The notes beneath the pieces were generated by a model. That model had not been told where the DNA came from. It was given only the letters and a program-made list of their open reading frames with translations, and searched no databases. 64,000 bases of DNA from assembly GCA_956465555.1 (NCBI GenBank), contig OY101118.1, positions 868,001 to 932,000 on the forward strand. The letters run 5' to 3'. Of this stretch, positions 10,739 to 19,491 are shown piece after piece. The stretch comes from Nitzschia sp. pyKryTriq1 (taxonomy: Eukaryota; Bacillariophyta; Bacillariophyceae; Bacillariales; Bacillariaceae). Position 1 is the stretch's first letter; each line of letters begins with the position of its first letter. A program made the position numbers and the translations under genes.

Positions 10739-13195
10739 ATGCTCCTCTTCCCAGAGCATTGGCACTTTGGCTATGAGCAAATCAAGACGGATTGTCAAGC
10801 CAGCGAAGAGGGCCAGTCCGTCCTCTTGTTGTGCAATGCGGACGTGGACGCCATCGCCTCGGCGCGCATTGTCTCGTATATGCTCCGTTCAGATGGCGTG
10901 CACTATCAATTGTTGCCATGCACCAACTATGCGGCGTTAGACAAGCACTTGCGGTCCGTGCAACTCGACACGGTACGCGCGATTGTGCTCCTCAATTTCG
11001 GAGCCTCGCGCAATCTCAACCGACTCTTTGAAGAGCACGAAGAGTTGCACGAAAACACCAAAGTGTACGTAATGGATTGTCGTCGTCCCGTGCATTTGGC
11101 GAATGTGCATGCCGGAGATAATGTCGTTGTCTTTATGGACGGCACGCAAACCAGTGATCAGTTGCCTAGCGATGGTGACAACTTGAGTGGCAACGAGTCA
11201 TCATCAGCGAGTGAAGAAGAGGGTTCGGACGACGACAGCGATGACGATTATTCGAGTGATGACGAGGAAGGTGATGGCAGTCGAGGCGGCGATGAATCCG
11301 AAGAGGAAGCTGCCTTTGATGATGTGGTTGACGCCACTGAACGCGATCGGGATGACGATCCAGAACAAGGCGCAGAGTATGATGGGGAAGATGAAGGCGA
11401 AGTTGCTGGCAGCGGAAATCGCCGGCAGCGAAAGCTAGATCCAAAAAATGACAACAACGGAGACGACGACGATAATCATTCGCTTTCCGAGGGAAGCAGC
11501 CCGAAGCGGCGACGGACTGGAGAGTCCGTGGAAGGGGAGGAGGATGACGGACACGATGATGGAGCTACCGATGTCGAGCAGAGCGATCCTGACACTCCTC
11601 CCCAAAAAGACAGTGTTTCTCCCCGTGAATTGCATCGTCAACGTCGGGAACGACTTCGTTCTTATTACAATTCCGGTAGTTTTTACGGATCGCCGGCAGC
11701 ATTTATTGCCTATGAAATCGCCCAACAGCTTCGATTTGGAGAGCAGGGTGACCTGCTGTGGTTAGCTTGTGTGGGAGTGACCGATGCATACTTGCACTCT
11801 CGAGTAGACAAGGTGGGATACACGGAAATGGCAATGGGGCTGCGTCAATCGTGTCTCAAACTCTTTCCTACGGACATGTACGAACGAGCCATCAACACTG
11901 TCTATGCAGAGGACTTGGCCGGTGGTGCCAGTGCTGGAAACAACAACAGCAACAACACCCGGACCGCGGGGGATCGCACCAAGATTACCTTTAGCGACAA
12001 CGGTCGCATTGTCGCGGAAAATGATTACCGATTCTTCCTCTTGCGTCATTCGTCTCTTTTGGACAGTATGGTGCACTCCGAATTTGTATCGACCAAGTTA
12101 CAAATCTGGACCAAGAAAGGCATGCACAAGCTTCAAGAGTTGTTGGCGAAAATGGGGTATCCTCTCGAGGAGTGCCAACAGCCATTTGCTTTTATGAAAC
12201 CAAACCTTCGACGAAGATTGCACGAAAAGATCATGTCACATTCAGAGGTAAGAAACAAATTCTGCAATCGACTATCCATGGAGCAGTACTACCTTTATGA
12301 ATCTAAACCATTGTTTTCCTCTTGCATCTTCATGATGATTCTCAAGGAGTATGAATTGACGAATTTCGAGTTTACCAGTTTCTTTAGAGTGACTGGATAC
12401 CAATCCTTGCTTTCTGCAAGCGACACTTCTTATGCCGTAACAGCTTTGCTCGAATGTGATACGCCAGCCACAGCAGTTGCTGCTGTGGGAGACGGGAAAA
12501 TGGACGAAGATCGGGCCATGGCGGAGGCCTTCAACATTGCCTACGATGCACTCAACCCGAATGTGGCTCCCAGCATTGGACTCAATGGACTTGCCAACGA
12601 GGGCCATGATGCGGCGAGCCTTGTCAACGGGGGTAATCTTTCTGGGAATACAGGAATCGGGGCTGGGATTCGCCTGGCCATGTCCATGCAGCGGAATATC
12701 ATTTCCACTGCCGTCAGTTTAGTGGACCGCAATGCTATTAATCGATTACGACACTTTCGGTATGCCTATCTCACTTGCTCCAGTGCCGGAGAAAACCAAA
12801 CAGCCCGATCGGACATGATTCGCAGCAAGGCTAATGGTTCCAAGGACGATGCCCCAACGCATCTATTTTCCAAACCCTTGGCTTTGAGTCGGCTAGCAAA
12901 CTATCTGATGACGATGCACCGGGAGAACGGCAAGTGGGCTGGCAACAAGTCTAGGCCTCTCGTGTTGATGGCAGAAAAGCCTCAGACGGGGACGTATTTG
13001 GTGGTGGGGTACGAATATCCAGAGAGAGCGGGAATGCCGACTAGGAACAAATTTGGGATCAACTTTGAATTGACCGCGAAATCCATGAACGGTAATATTC
13101 GATTTGACAGTTTCGATAGCAACGTTGTGGAAGTTGATGGTGGTGACGTTCAACGATTCATTGAGCAACTTCACTATTTGATGGATTCTATCTAG
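10739..13195 (+). CDS. CDC45: CDC45, replicative CMG helicase subunit
   Basis: About 785-818 residues from ATG 10739 (MLLFPEHWHFGYEQIK). CDC45 joins MCM2-7 and GINS to form the CMG helicase at replication forks in the nucleus. It has an inactivated DHH-phosphoesterase fold. The family hallmark near the N-terminus, LLCNADVDAIASARI (about residues 28-43), is clear, as are QLDTVRAIVLLNFGASRNL, the DLLWLACVGVTDAYLH segment and the C-terminal TALLE region. Residues ~140-290 are a long Asp/Glu/Ser-rich insertion with a short basic PKRRR patch; CDC45 proteins have an acidic loop here, and this one is unusually long. At 12248-12346 lies a 99-nt stretch with a GTAAG donor and an AAG acceptor. Removing it restores the expected family spacing between HSE and EYELTNFEFTSF, so it is probably an intron, but it has no stop and keeps frame. 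The upstream open frame is repeat DNA and is not included. Confidence 0.93.
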   Translation: MLLFPEHWHFGYEQIKTDCQASEEGQSVLLLCNADVDAIASARIVSYMLRSDGVHYQLLPCTNYAALDKHLRSVQLDTVRAIVLLNFGASRNLNRLFEEHEELHENTKVYVMDCRRPVHLANVHAGDNVVVFMDGTQTSDQLPSDGDNLSGNESSSASEEEGSDDDSDDDYSSDDEEGDGSRGGDESEEEAAFDDVVDATERDRDDDPEQGAEYDGEDEGEVAGSGNRRQRKLDPKNDNNGDDDDNHSLSEGSSPKRRRTGESVEGEEDDGHDDGATDVEQSDPDTPPQKDSVSPRELHRQRRERLRSYYNSGSFYGSPAAFIAYEIAQQLRFGEQGDLLWLACVGVTDAYLHSRVDKVGYTEMAMGLRQSCLKLFPTDMYERAINTVYAEDLAGGASAGNNNSNNTRTAGDRTKITFSDNGRIVAENDYRFFLLRHSSLLDSMVHSEFVSTKLQIWTKKGMHKLQELLAKMGYPLEECQQPFAFMKPNLRRRLHEKIMSHSEVRNKFCNRLSMEQYYLYESKPLFSSCIFMMILKEYELTNFEFTSFFRVTGYQSLLSASDTSYAVTALLECDTPATAVAAVGDGKMDEDRAMAEAFNIAYDALNPNVAPSIGLNGLANEGHDAASLVNGGNLSGNTGIGAGIRLAMSMQRNIISTAVSLVDRNAINRLRHFRYAYLTCSSAGENQTARSDMIRSKANGSKDDAPTHLFSKPLALSRLANYLMTMHRENGKWAGNKSRPLVLMAEKPQTGTYLVVGYEYPERAGMPTRNKFGINFELTAKSMNGNIRFDSFDSNVVEVDGGDVQRFIEQLHYLMDSI
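12248..12346 (+). other. Probable frame-neutral intron in CDC45
   Basis: Starts GTAAGAAAC, ends TTCTCAAG, is 99 nt long (33 codons) and lacks an in-frame stop. Its translation (Cys, Asn, Phe and Tyr-rich) does not resemble CDC45 family sequence, whereas the flanks join to a family-like stretch. An acceptor three bases later (GAG at 12347-12349) would also keep frame. Confidence 0.7.
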
Positions 13196-13749
13196 ACAAG
13201 TCGACCATGACTCGACTCATAGTATAATTTCATGGAATACGTATGTATAGATAGTAGTAGGAGTATATTATTACCATAGAATATATTTCTATCTGTTCTT
13301 CTTCTTTAGTACCTTCTTGTTTGTTTCTTTAGGCTAGAGAGGATTTCTCTTGCTTCTACTCCTGGTATATAGTCGTGTTGCATTTGACTTGGCAAGAATA
13401 TGAGATATTACGCTTGTCTCTACTGCTACTCTGCTACAAGAGAGATTACGATTAGTATAGTCTACAGTTAGTTACGAAGCTGCAAAAAGTAGAAGCACGA
13501 GCGAGGGTACGGAGAGGGTCAACAGACTCCAATTTGGAGTCTACTACTCTACTCTAGTATATATCGTAAAGCAGCGAAAAAGTGCTGTCTAATTTAGTTA
13601 CTTCCTTGACGGTCGAGAGCAATGAACTCTCTTCCGCCGGCCGGCGGAAGCGATAGTAGCCACGCCCGACAGTCCCCTGGTTGACTCAGTGGACTCTTTT
13701 CACCCGTACGGGATCATCAGCGCTACCAGAGTACCAGTAGAATACTGGT
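13196..13749. other. Intergenic after CDC45, no gene seen
   Basis: 3' flank of CDC45. AT-rich, with repeated TAGTAGTAG, CTACTACTCTACTCTAG (about 13540-13560) and a CCGCCGGCCGGCGG palindrome near 13633-13646. A short GTACCAGTAGAATACTGGTACT hairpin-like tract borders the next element. Confidence 0.5.
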
Positions 13750-13969
13750 ACTATCGCTTTGTGCGGGCGCCCGCGCAGCGGGTCCCCGACCCCGCTTTTG
13801 GCGTATCTGCTCATTTGTACTGAATGACGTATATTTCTACACGATGGACGATTGGGTCGACTGACATAAAAAATGATGATGCGAGAGTGGTATTAGTCGC
13901 CGGTACTTGTAGAGTGATACTCTACTCTAGCTCTAGTAGTAGTAGAGTAAATAAGGTAGAATGTTATTA

Positions 13970-14420
13970 CTAAGTGTTAGCTGCATCGAACCGATCCTCA
14001 AGATTGATTCGCAGCTTACTTAGCTCTATTAAAACTTTCGACATGTACTCTTTCTGCTGCGTCATGTCTCGAGACGATGGAGTCACCCAATTCTGTTTTG
14101 GGCCAACCACTTCCCCTAAAAGTTTCGATTTATCGGCTCGTGCTAGCCCAAAGTACATTGTGTTGTGATACATAAGGTGGGATCTCATTTAGATCTCTCT
14201 CAACGATAGAATAATCGAGGGGGATCGTTGATCGCTGCACGTGAGCAAATGGTCGAAGGTTGGCAAAAAGAGAACCCTGCTGGTCTTCTTCGGCCGCGAC
14301 CGCGGGTGTCTCGCTGCGACTGAACGGAAGAGCTCTCCTTCCGTCAGGCGCACGAGCCGCATCTTCCTCCATCTCTCCTTCATCTTGAGGAGGTGTGTGG
14401 TATTCGTTGTCGGGGGACAT
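13970..14420 (-). CDS. Orphan small ORFs inside element A
   Basis: Two overlapping minus-strand frames start at ATG 14420 (96 residues; MSPDNEYHTPP..., acidic then Ser/Pro/Ala-rich, ending in the NEIPPYVSQHNVLWAS stretch) and ATG 14188 (72 residues; contains GEVVGPKQNWVTPSSRDM and a C-terminal helix-like Lys/Leu/Glu segment). Their composition looks more protein-like than the surroundings, but I recognise neither. They may be remnants of one element-encoded protein or chance frames. Confidence 0.3.
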
Positions 14421-14516
14421 GGTGAATAAAAATGCGATCGATCATCGATCACAAATCACAACGGCGTCAAAACTCGGCATTGCGCCGAATCCGCGCCAAA
14501 ATTTGAAGCTAAAACC

Positions 14517-14555
14517 GGGGTTCCCGACCCGGGTTGAGGCCGGGTCGGGGACCCC
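14517..14555. repeat. GC-rich stem-loop in element A
   Basis: The left arm 14517-14532 (GGGGTTCCCGACCCGG) pairs with the right arm 14540-14555 (CCGGGTCGGGGACCCC) at 15 of 16 positions around a 7-nt loop. The same GGGGTCCCCGACCC word occurs near both ends of the element. Confidence 0.85.
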
Positions 14556-14973
14556 ATTGCTACTCTTAAAGTATGCTCTTGTTAAATCCTTTTCTATTCA
14601 ATTCTAACGTTCAGGGATGAACGTAGGAATCAAAAGCTTACTCCGGAGGTAAAGCTAGTGGTTTGAAATGGACGATACAGTAGTTAAAATAACGGCAATT
14701 ATATAAATGGGGGTCGGGGACCCCGGTTTTTCGGTTGCCCCCACAAAGCGGTATAGTCTGCACATCTATCTACCGGCGAGACGATGGAACCTACAGTAGT
14801 TTCTGTACTGTACCAGTGGTACAGCACTGGTACTGTACCTGGTACCGGTACGACAGTACAGGTGCACGTGCCGCTTCAGTACTGGTACAGTACTGGAACT
14901 GTAGAGCTGTTCGCTTTCCCAAATGCCGGCATTTATTCAGCATTTTTTACTTCTTTAACGCCAATTAGATTTC

Positions 14974-15021
14974 GGGTCGCTGTGGCGACCCTTTATTTAA
15001 AAAGGGTCGCTGTGGCGACCC
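14974..15021. repeat. Tandem hairpin pair, left end of element B
   Basis: An identical 18-base hairpin (7-bp stem GGGTCGC/GCGACCC, TGTG loop) occurs at 14974-14991 and 15004-15021. Each copy is followed by CTTTATTT, and an AT-rich linker separates them. Confidence 0.9.
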
Positions 15022-15215
15022 TTTATTTTAGTCCTCTCTTTTCTCCAAAGTAAAATGGTTCCTCGCCGAAAACAACACAACCAGTCGAAAGAGCATCCAA
15101 TTTCGTCCGGGGCATCTTGTGTCGGTCTTCCTCGTATGTTTATTATTTGCCGCGCTGGGCCACGCAAAAAAAATAGGGGTGGCATCAAATTTTGTAAAAT
15201 AATAAACACATCACC

Positions 15216-15464
15216 ATGTCGACACCTCCTGCGTCTCCCCACGACATGCAAAAGTCACTACAGGGCTTTGACGACTACTTTAATCAAGTACATGAACCAT
15301 TGGAGGGTCGTACTTTGTTTGAGGACGACTCAACACCTCCAAATGGTAACTTGACAATAGTGACGGAAATTACCGAAAACACGACAATTCCTCGACAATA
15401 TTCGGAGGCTGTCTCGGACGATTATCCGCAGTGGTCCCTCAATCGAGACCGTATGGTTTCTTGA
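15216..15464 (+). CDS. Orphan 82-residue ORF in element B
   Basis: ATG 15216 follows a CACC context. The product begins MSTPPASPHDMQKSLQGF and is acidic, Thr/Ser/Pro/Asp-rich, with no hydrophobic segment. A second, very basic frame from ATG 15055 (99 residues, Arg/Lys/Cys-rich, RRKQHNQSK near the start) overlaps it in another phase. I recognise neither. The good start context and position just inside the element's left end make the acidic ORF the better candidate. Confidence 0.35.
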   Translation: MSTPPASPHDMQKSLQGFDDYFNQVHEPLEGRTLFEDDSTPPNGNLTIVTEITENTTIPRQYSEAVSDDYPQWSLNRDRMVS

Positions 15465-15586
15465 GTGAAGGTCAAGCGTCTTCGGCGTCCTAAAAGATTC
15501 CGTAGCGATGATGGCGACGATGGCGAATAATTCTTCTCTTGCTAAAAGTAGAAGTAAAAATAAAAACTGTATTGTCTATTGTTTTG

Positions 15587-15917
15587 TTCTCATTTTTAGA
15601 AGTACCAAGCCGATCGCCCGACGTCCAATTCTTATCGCTAGACGTCGGGACTAGGCTCATTGGAACCGCAATTGAATTGCGGTCATGAAAGTACTCTTGC
15701 TTTCTTAAAATGATCGTTTAGTATTATAATAGTGAAGCCGGACCGCCAGCTACTTGTTTCTTGTTCTGTTCTCATTTTTAGAAGCACAAAACCGATCGCC
15801 CGACGTCCAATTCTTATCGCTAGACGTCGAGACTAGGCTCATTGGAACCGCAATTGAATTGCGGTCATGACTGTACTCTTGCTTTTTAATAATGGTGGCC
15901 TAGTAATATAATTGAGA
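15587..15917. repeat. 182-bp tandem duplication between convergent ORFs in element B
   Basis: TTCTCATTTTTAGAAG begins both copies, at 15587 and 15769. The following ~150 bases are nearly identical, including CGATCGCCCGACGTCCAATT, CTAGACGTCG and the hairpin CCGCAATT-G-AATTGCGG. Each copy ends in an AT-rich TAGTAATATAAT-like stretch. The duplication lies exactly between the 3' ends of the plus-strand ORF (15464) and the minus-strand ORF (15886). Confidence 0.85.
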
Positions 15918-16164
15918 AGTCGATGACGAAAATAAAAATTGTGAAGAGAGTATTCGAGTCGGAGCGAGATGGTGGACGGAAAAGACGTAAAATCGAAGCG
16001 ACATCCATGTTTGAGACTTCGATCTCGTCGGCCTTGCCGGGCATGGTCATGCGCACAGCAGTGGCCAACACCTTGTCGAAAGGGTCAGGCACGGCGTCGC
16101 CAAGGTAGTAGTCCATGCCGTAATTGATATGGACATCGGGTTTTTTGTTGGTGTTGAACGACAT
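15886..16164 (-). CDS. Orphan 92-residue ORF in element B
   Basis: ATG 16164. The sequence starts MSFNTNKKPDVHINYGMDYY, continues with a plausible mixed alpha/beta segment (DPFDKVLATAVRMTMPGKAD, MDVASILRLFRPPSR) and ends with a hydrophobic Ile/Phe/Val stretch that could be a TM helix or read-through into non-coding DNA. The composition is protein-like but the family is unknown. It faces the plus-strand ORFs of the same element. Confidence 0.4.
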   Translation of the reverse strand: MSFNTNKKPDVHINYGMDYYLGDAVPDPFDKVLATAVRMTMPGKADEIEVSNMDVASILRLFRPPSRSDSNTLFTIFIFVIDFSIILLGHHY

Positions 16165-16320
16165 GGTTGATGGTTGACAACAATGACGAAAGTAGAAATA
16201 ATGAGTACCGGTAGGGTCGGAGGGAGACGGAAAACAGAAATTACGAATTATCGAGGCGACGTTTTAAGAATGTGATAAGAAAAAATCGACCCTTTTTGGC
16301 TTAAAAAGGTGCGCGTTAAG

Positions 16321-16351
16321 AAAAAAGGGTCGATGGGATCGACCCTTTTTT
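16321..16351. repeat. Perfect 14-bp stem-loop, right end of element B
   Basis: AAAAAAGGGTCGAT (16321-16334) and its exact complement ATCGACCCTTTTTT (16338-16351) flank a GGG loop. The U-run on either transcribed strand would resemble a terminator, but its place near an inverted end and its GGGTCG core tie it to the element's other hairpins. Confidence 0.9.
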
Positions 16352-16413
16352 GGGAAGAAAGTGTCGCCCCATCGACCCTTTTTGGGGCGGTTCCGATTGG
16401 CGTTAATAAGAAG

Positions 16414-17146
16414 AGTTCTGAGGCCTTTTAATAAATAATGTTCTTCCAATCTACAGTAATTATTATTTGACAGCTAGCATTCCTCTTTCTCTCCTCACAA
16501 AGATATGCCTCAGAAACAGGCGTATTTTACATAATAAAATTTCTTGTAGGTTTTATTATGGATACATTATCATATGTCAGTCCTTAATTTCCGACTATTG
16601 CCTCAGACGTAATCATTAAACAATCAATCTTGGTTCTTCGACGTTCGTTCATGTACTACTGATTCAAACTTCCAAGTTTAATCTGGGCATTTTACCCATT
16701 GAGTGTAAATTGCTTCACTACTGACTGCTCTACTCGTACCTCGTACTACTGTAGTAATAGTCTCCCTACTAAAGAGAGCTACGGTAGCTCTCCCATCAGA
16801 CAGAACACTCACCCCGACCTGGTACAAATCGTACGTGAACCAGAAGTAGGATATTCTGATGCACGTGTGCGCGGTGCGTACAAGAAATAGAATAAAAATA
16901 AACGCCGAAACAACGCGATAATTCTGATTGTGAAGATCGTGAGAAAGAAGTTCGTACAAGTACAACCCGCCCGAACTCGTCATTTCCACGCATCTGTTGT
17001 TGTGAAACGTTCTTCTCAAACCGTGATCCTGATGATTCGCAGCAAAACTTGAATCATCATCATTCACCGTATCATATAGATTATTCGTACAATAAGCTAC
17101 TAAAACACACCGAGGTCTCAACAATCTTCGCACTACGAAGACATCA
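16414..17146. other. Intergenic upstream of the GDNPSV-family gene
   Basis: AT-rich flank of element B followed by the probable promoter and 5' UTR of the gene at 17147. Short CTACTGTAGTAATAG and AGAGAGCTACGGTAGCTCTC inverted words lie at about 16745-16795. No gene is seen. Confidence 0.5.
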
Positions 17147-17851
17147 ATGGTAATTCAACGTCAGAAGGTTGAGCCAACGAGCGAAATCGAAGTAACCATG
17201 TCGCGCTCAAAGGCAGAGAGTGGCCCAATATCCGAAGGCAGCAAAGACAGTGTCACGTCTAATCTATCTGACATGATTGAAGATAGCGAAGACTCCGCCA
17301 TATTGTCTACGTCCGCAACGGAAGCCAGAAAAAGCACAAAGACGGTCTTTTTCACCACGCTCCAAATTAGGGAGTACCCGATTATACCCGGTGACAATCC
17401 GAGTGTGTTATTCGGTTGCCCTCTTTCGATCGCTTGGGAGTACGATTGTGAAGTAGCTTGCTCTGTCGAAGACTACGAAGAGACCCGACCAGAGCCGAGA
17501 ACGATGACTGAATTGAGAATGCCTTCCTCGCTGAGACAGGATAAACTGCTTCGAGTTGGCTTTTCGCGCAGAGCCATTCAGGAAGCTACCAAGCAAGCGA
17601 CTGTTGTTCGGATGCGGCGAAGGAGAACCGAAGAAACTATGAATCTTGCACCAGTACAATACTTCTTTGAGCGAGCCAGACGAAAATTAATGGGTGGTGG
17701 AACGAAACGGAAGGAGCGCGAATTACTAATGCGGTCATCATCGGAGGGATCTATTACTGGGAAACCCGTTTTACGGCGAGACTACAGTCTCAGAGATAGC
17801 ATGGAGACACTACCGCTGGATGCCTCCATGAGTTCTCTTCGTACAAATTAA
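17147..17851 (+). CDS. Diatom-type conserved protein with IREYP...GDNPSV...GCPLSI motif
   Basis: Single exon, 234 residues. A Ser/Glu/Asp-rich N-terminus (1-65) precedes the only strongly patterned block, about residues 68-100: VFFTTLQIREYPIIPGDNP, then SVLFGCPLSIAWEYD. From memory, similar IREYP/GDNP/G.PL.I.W blocks recur in many uncharacterised diatom proteins, where they form a short conserved core inside disordered sequence. The rest is Arg-rich (RMRRRRTEE, FERARRKLMGGGTKRKERE), with the LRRDYSLRDSMETLPLD tail also Ser-rich. There is no signal peptide or TM. The function is unknown; the basic patches would suit nuclear localisation or nucleic-acid contact, which is inference only. Confidence 0.75.
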   Translation: MVIQRQKVEPTSEIEVTMSRSKAESGPISEGSKDSVTSNLSDMIEDSEDSAILSTSATEARKSTKTVFFTTLQIREYPIIPGDNPSVLFGCPLSIAWEYDCEVACSVEDYEETRPEPRTMTELRMPSSLRQDKLLRVGFSRRAIQEATKQATVVRMRRRRTEETMNLAPVQYFFERARRKLMGGGTKRKERELLMRSSSEGSITGKPVLRRDYSLRDSMETLPLDASMSSLRTN

Positions 17852-19491
17852 CTTCTAATTTGACTGCAATATTATATTCGACCACTGGATGATTCATTCC
17901 TTGCGTGTTGCTGGCTCCATTAGATCTATAGTGGCGTTCGTGTAGGCTGCCTTGGGAAACAAGAGTTTTGGCAGAGTTGGAGAGGAACTCTCTACTCTAG
18001 AGAGAGAGAGATCTTATTACAGGTACGGTTCTACCTATCTTGTTCGAGGTGCTCTACAAGTACCTGAAGTGCTAGCAATTTCGTAGTAGACTACTCCGTT
18101 TTCTCGATTGGAAGGCGGCGATCGGAGGGCAGCAGAAGTTTCCAAGTCCCAAATGAAAATAATAGGCTCTATCTCGCCAAATGAACTGTAGAATACTTCG
18201 TAGGTACGTACGTGGGAGTATCGAGTATGTGTGGCTTTTTGTACCAGGTACGGTATTCGTACCGCGGCTCGCTCCGCTGTCGCCGCTTGTGCTCTTACTA
18301 GTCTCCTTCCGCCGGACTCGTAGGACTGAATTAGTTGGGATACACGCATGGGGGGTGAAGTACAGTATCACCACGCTTCGTCTCATGTCTCATGTGACAT
18401 GAGATCACGACGTCTACTGACGTCAGTGTATCTTTCGTAATCATACGCGTATTTCAGGGGGGGGGTACTAGACGACTCCTCTCAGAGGCTACTGTAGTAG
18501 TACAGTTCTTATACAGCTCGTACAGTACCGGTACCACGTACTGTACCAGCAGCAGGTACCACCAGGTGCTGTAGCTATGAGCTACTGTAAGAGAGTGCCC
18601 GTTTCTTTCAGTCCCTCCTTGAGGAGTCGTCGTCGCCCTTCAAAGCTTCAAAGGAAATCGGTCGACCCGTTCGACACTTCGTCCCACAGACAAAAAACTT
18701 GAAGAAGCGCGCGTGTGGGCGGCGCTGTGCATGCGTGCTCGGGTGCTGGGTGCTGGCCCAAAATGTGAGCCTAAAAAAGAAGAAGATGAAAAAGCTGGCA
18801 TTTTTTGTCAAAGATGAGGACAGAACTTTTGAAAGAAACTCCGTAGAAATCCGTACACTTTTCAACGTTTGTAGGATTCTACGTAGAGTTCCGTACCAAA
18901 TAATTCGAGAATTCGTTTTGGAACCAATCAAATGATCCATTCTGTGCGCCAGCCATCCCCTTGACACCATTCCAGCTGGCCGTCTCGCCATCGTTTGTTA
19001 TGGACGAAAGAAAATACGCCAATCGTAGCCAGTCGCCAGATTGTCACCATGGTTCTTCAACCAGCGCACGACGAAGAACAACGCAACATGGTACTCTTCG
19101 GTTTCTGCAATCGTCACCCTCTGATCTGCGCTCGATCACAAGCTGAAGAGTGCCAGAAGAAAAAAGAGTTTTGGCGGCAGATCGTCGAATCATCATCATC
19201 ACGGGCGACTGCGGCGAAACGCGAAACGAGAGAGCTCACTGTCTCTGTCTCTCTGCATCAACGGTTGAATCCATTCCATTCATCCTCTACAGTTTGCGTT
19301 TCCGTTTCCTTGGTGGAAACAGAAGAGGAGCCAAAGGGCTTGCCACTAATCATTGTGCGACCGGGTTGCGATTACACAAAAGTTCCAACAACACTACTAG
19401 GTCCCTAGACCGAGCCGCCTAAAGAGTTCGGCTTCTTCTGATTTGGTTGCTAGCACGCATAGAGCCCGTGCCCAAGAACAGTATCAACAAA
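17852..19491. other. Intergenic with hairpins and GTAC tracts, no gene seen
   Basis: Starts with a CTCTCTACTCTAGAGAGAG inverted repeat (17988-18011) ~140 bp past the stop of the previous gene. Further on are a CTCATGTGACATGAG palindrome (18389-18403), the ACTGACGTCAGT palindrome (18416-18427, a CRE/bZIP-type core), a G9 run (~18459) and a GTAC block (18515-18570). Frames at 18608-18991 and 18995-19408 lack homology and patterned composition. The last few hundred bases are presumably the promoter of the Mpv17-like gene. Confidence 0.5.
18416..18427. promoter_or_regulatory. CRE-like palindrome TGACGTCA
   Basis: ACTGACGTCAGT is a perfect 12-bp palindrome with a TGACGTCA core, the binding site shape of CREB/ATF-type bZIP factors; TGACGT is also bound by diatom aureochrome-type bZIPs. 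It lies ~1.07 kb upstream of the nearest gene start, so a regulatory role is speculative. Confidence 0.3.

Larger units (their letters stand above)
13755..14750. mobile_element. Element A: ~1 kb unit with inverted ends and GGGTC palindromes (class unknown)
   Basis: The ends are inverted copies of each other. CGCTTTGTGCGGGC at 13755-13768 matches the complement of GCCCCCACAAAGCG at 14737-14750 at 13 of 14 positions. The match continues outward as ACTAT at both sides with a 2-base gap. Just inside both ends sit GGTCCCCGACCCC (13780-13792) and its complement (14711-14724). A further 16-bp stem with a 7-nt loop (14517-14555) uses the same words. The flanking duplication is not clear. Small minus-strand ORFs lie inside. 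The TIR-plus-subterminal-palindrome layout suits a short non-autonomous DNA element. I cannot assign a superfamily and see no transposase or replicase. Confidence 0.5.
14950..16413. mobile_element. Element B: ~1.46 kb unit with inverted ends and hairpin-bearing termini (class unknown)
   Basis: CTTCTTTAACGCCAAT at 14950-14965 is repeated as its complement at 16396-16413 (ATTGGCGTTAATAAGAAG), with an 11-bp perfect core TTAACGCCAAT and a 2-base gap. Inside the left end are two tandem hairpins, GGGTCGC-TGTG-GCGACCC, at 14974-14991 and 15004-15021. Inside the right end are a 14-bp perfect stem at 16321-16351 and further CGACCCTTTTT words at 16287 and 16373. The interior holds plus-strand ORFs on the left, a minus-strand ORF on the right and a 182-bp tandem duplication between them. 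No known transposase, recombinase, replicase or structural protein is recognised. It may be a short non-autonomous DNA transposon or another small integrated replicon. Confidence 0.5.

Noticed and set aside
15587-15917. CRISPR-like repeat array
   Set aside because: Only two long copies without regular spacers, in a eukaryotic genome; it is a tandem duplication.
14950-16413. Interpretation of element B as an integrated virus
   Set aside because: No replicase, capsid or integrase motif is recognisable in its small ORFs; inverted ends and hairpins alone do not justify the label.
18995-19408. 137-residue plus-strand open frame before the Mpv17-like gene
   Set aside because: Lacks conserved motifs; lies in the expected promoter/5' UTR and overlaps another frame at 19150-19422.
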